Shown in pieces: positions 5,180-5,410 of a stretch of 5,410 nt of DNA. The translations under genes were made by a program, and so were the position numbers. Each line of letters begins with the position of its first letter. Within the stretch, counting starts at the first letter, position 1. The notes beneath the pieces are model-generated. The model did not search any database. It was not told where the DNA came from and worked only from the letters and a program-made list of their open reading frames with translations. This DNA comes from Promethearchaeota archaeon (GTDB lineage Archaea; Asgardarchaeota; Lokiarchaeia; Sigynarchaeales; SOKP01): NCBI GenBank assembly GCA_016839425.1, contig JAEOUI010000538.1, positions 1-5,410 of the forward strand, given 5' to 3'.

Positions 5180-5207
5180 GAAAGACGATAATTTCCTCGG
5201 AAAGACG
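5180..5207 (+). repeat. Direct repeat GAAAGACG, 20-base period
   Basis: GAAAGACG occurs at 5180-5187 and again at 5200-5207, start-to-start 20 bases, about two helical turns. The pair lies just before an A/T-only stretch (5208-5231, CATAAATAAAAATTTTTT and on) that could hold a promoter. Two same-face sites beside a promoter would fit an operator. No gene is seen downstream within the window to assign it to. Confidence 0.35.
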
Positions 5208-5320
5208 CATAAATAAAAATTTTTTAAATTTCTTACAATTGAATGATAATTCCCATTTGCCAAAGATGTAATTTTGGGATTTCTTTCAATCTTGTAACTC
5301 TTTTTTTTCGTTTTCTGAAT

Positions 5321-5363
5321 TAGCAGTAATATTATTTAGAATTATCATATGCTGCTATAAATA
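5321..5363 (+). promoter_or_regulatory. Possible promoter with inverted repeat near the right edge
   Basis: TATAAATA (5356-5363) is a good TATA box. TAGCAG (5321-5326) is the reverse complement of CTGCTA (5352-5357), extended by a T-G wobble and an A-T pair, so the right arm overlaps the box by two bases and could place an operator there. An ATG at 5392-5394 lies about 32 bases after the box, right for a short-leader archaeal gene, but only six codons remain before the window ends, so no gene is called. Confidence 0.3.
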
Positions 5364-5410
5364 ATTAGATCTAAAGATTATACTAATAGGAATGAGAATT
5401 TTAAAAAGAA

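Noticed and set aside
4946..5263. A 105-codon - strand frame overlapping the end of TFB.
   Set aside because: It overlaps the second cyclin repeat of TFB and the pyrimidine-rich terminator, and its sequence is low-complexity.
5392..5410. A gene start (ATG at 5392) 32 bases after the TATAAATA box.
   Set aside because: Only six codons fall inside the window, so coding cannot be judged.

Overview
The window is AT-rich DNA from an archaeon. The clearest evidence is a full-length archaeal transcription factor B gene (4199-5128). Archaeal expression signals agree with this: TTTAAAAAT-type TATA boxes a short distance before start codons, short leaders, and T-runs after stop codons. A BAR-like membrane-curvature protein, a free-standing encapsulated-ferritin-like protein and a Uma2 nuclease in a low-GC genome suggest an Asgard (Lokiarchaeota-like) archaeon. 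That lineage is an inference; archaeal origin is close to certain.

All recognised genes lie on the + strand. From left to right they are: a Uma2-type PD-(D/E)XK nuclease-fold protein (154-768); a gap holding a 53-codon unrecognised reading frame, a perfect TATA-like box and a long hairpin (769-1031); a small metallo-beta-lactamase-fold hydrolase with an altered metal site (1032-1661); 27 bases later, an MscS-family mechanosensitive channel (1689-2585), probably cotranscribed; then, behind its own promoter, an all-helical protein that reads as a BAR domain (2732-3412); a hairpin-plus-T-run terminator; a 96-residue EncFtn-like ferritin with a strong ribosome binding site (3575-3865); a 333-base gene-free stretch with long T-tracts and inverted repeats (3866-4198); TFB (4199-5128); and a pyrimidine-rich terminator followed by about 280 bases with repeats and a possible promoter, but no gene that can be confirmed inside the window.

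This is not an obvious single pathway. The MBL and MscS genes look like a two-gene unit, and the BAR-like gene follows MscS. That puts a tension-gated channel beside a putative curvature-sensing or curvature-making protein, a suggestive but unproven link. The ferritin-like gene and TFB appear to be independent units. The observation most worth following is the BAR-like protein, because BAR domains are a hallmark of eukaryotic membrane remodelling. Next are the ferritin domain without an encapsulin shell and the altered zinc ribbon of TFB.
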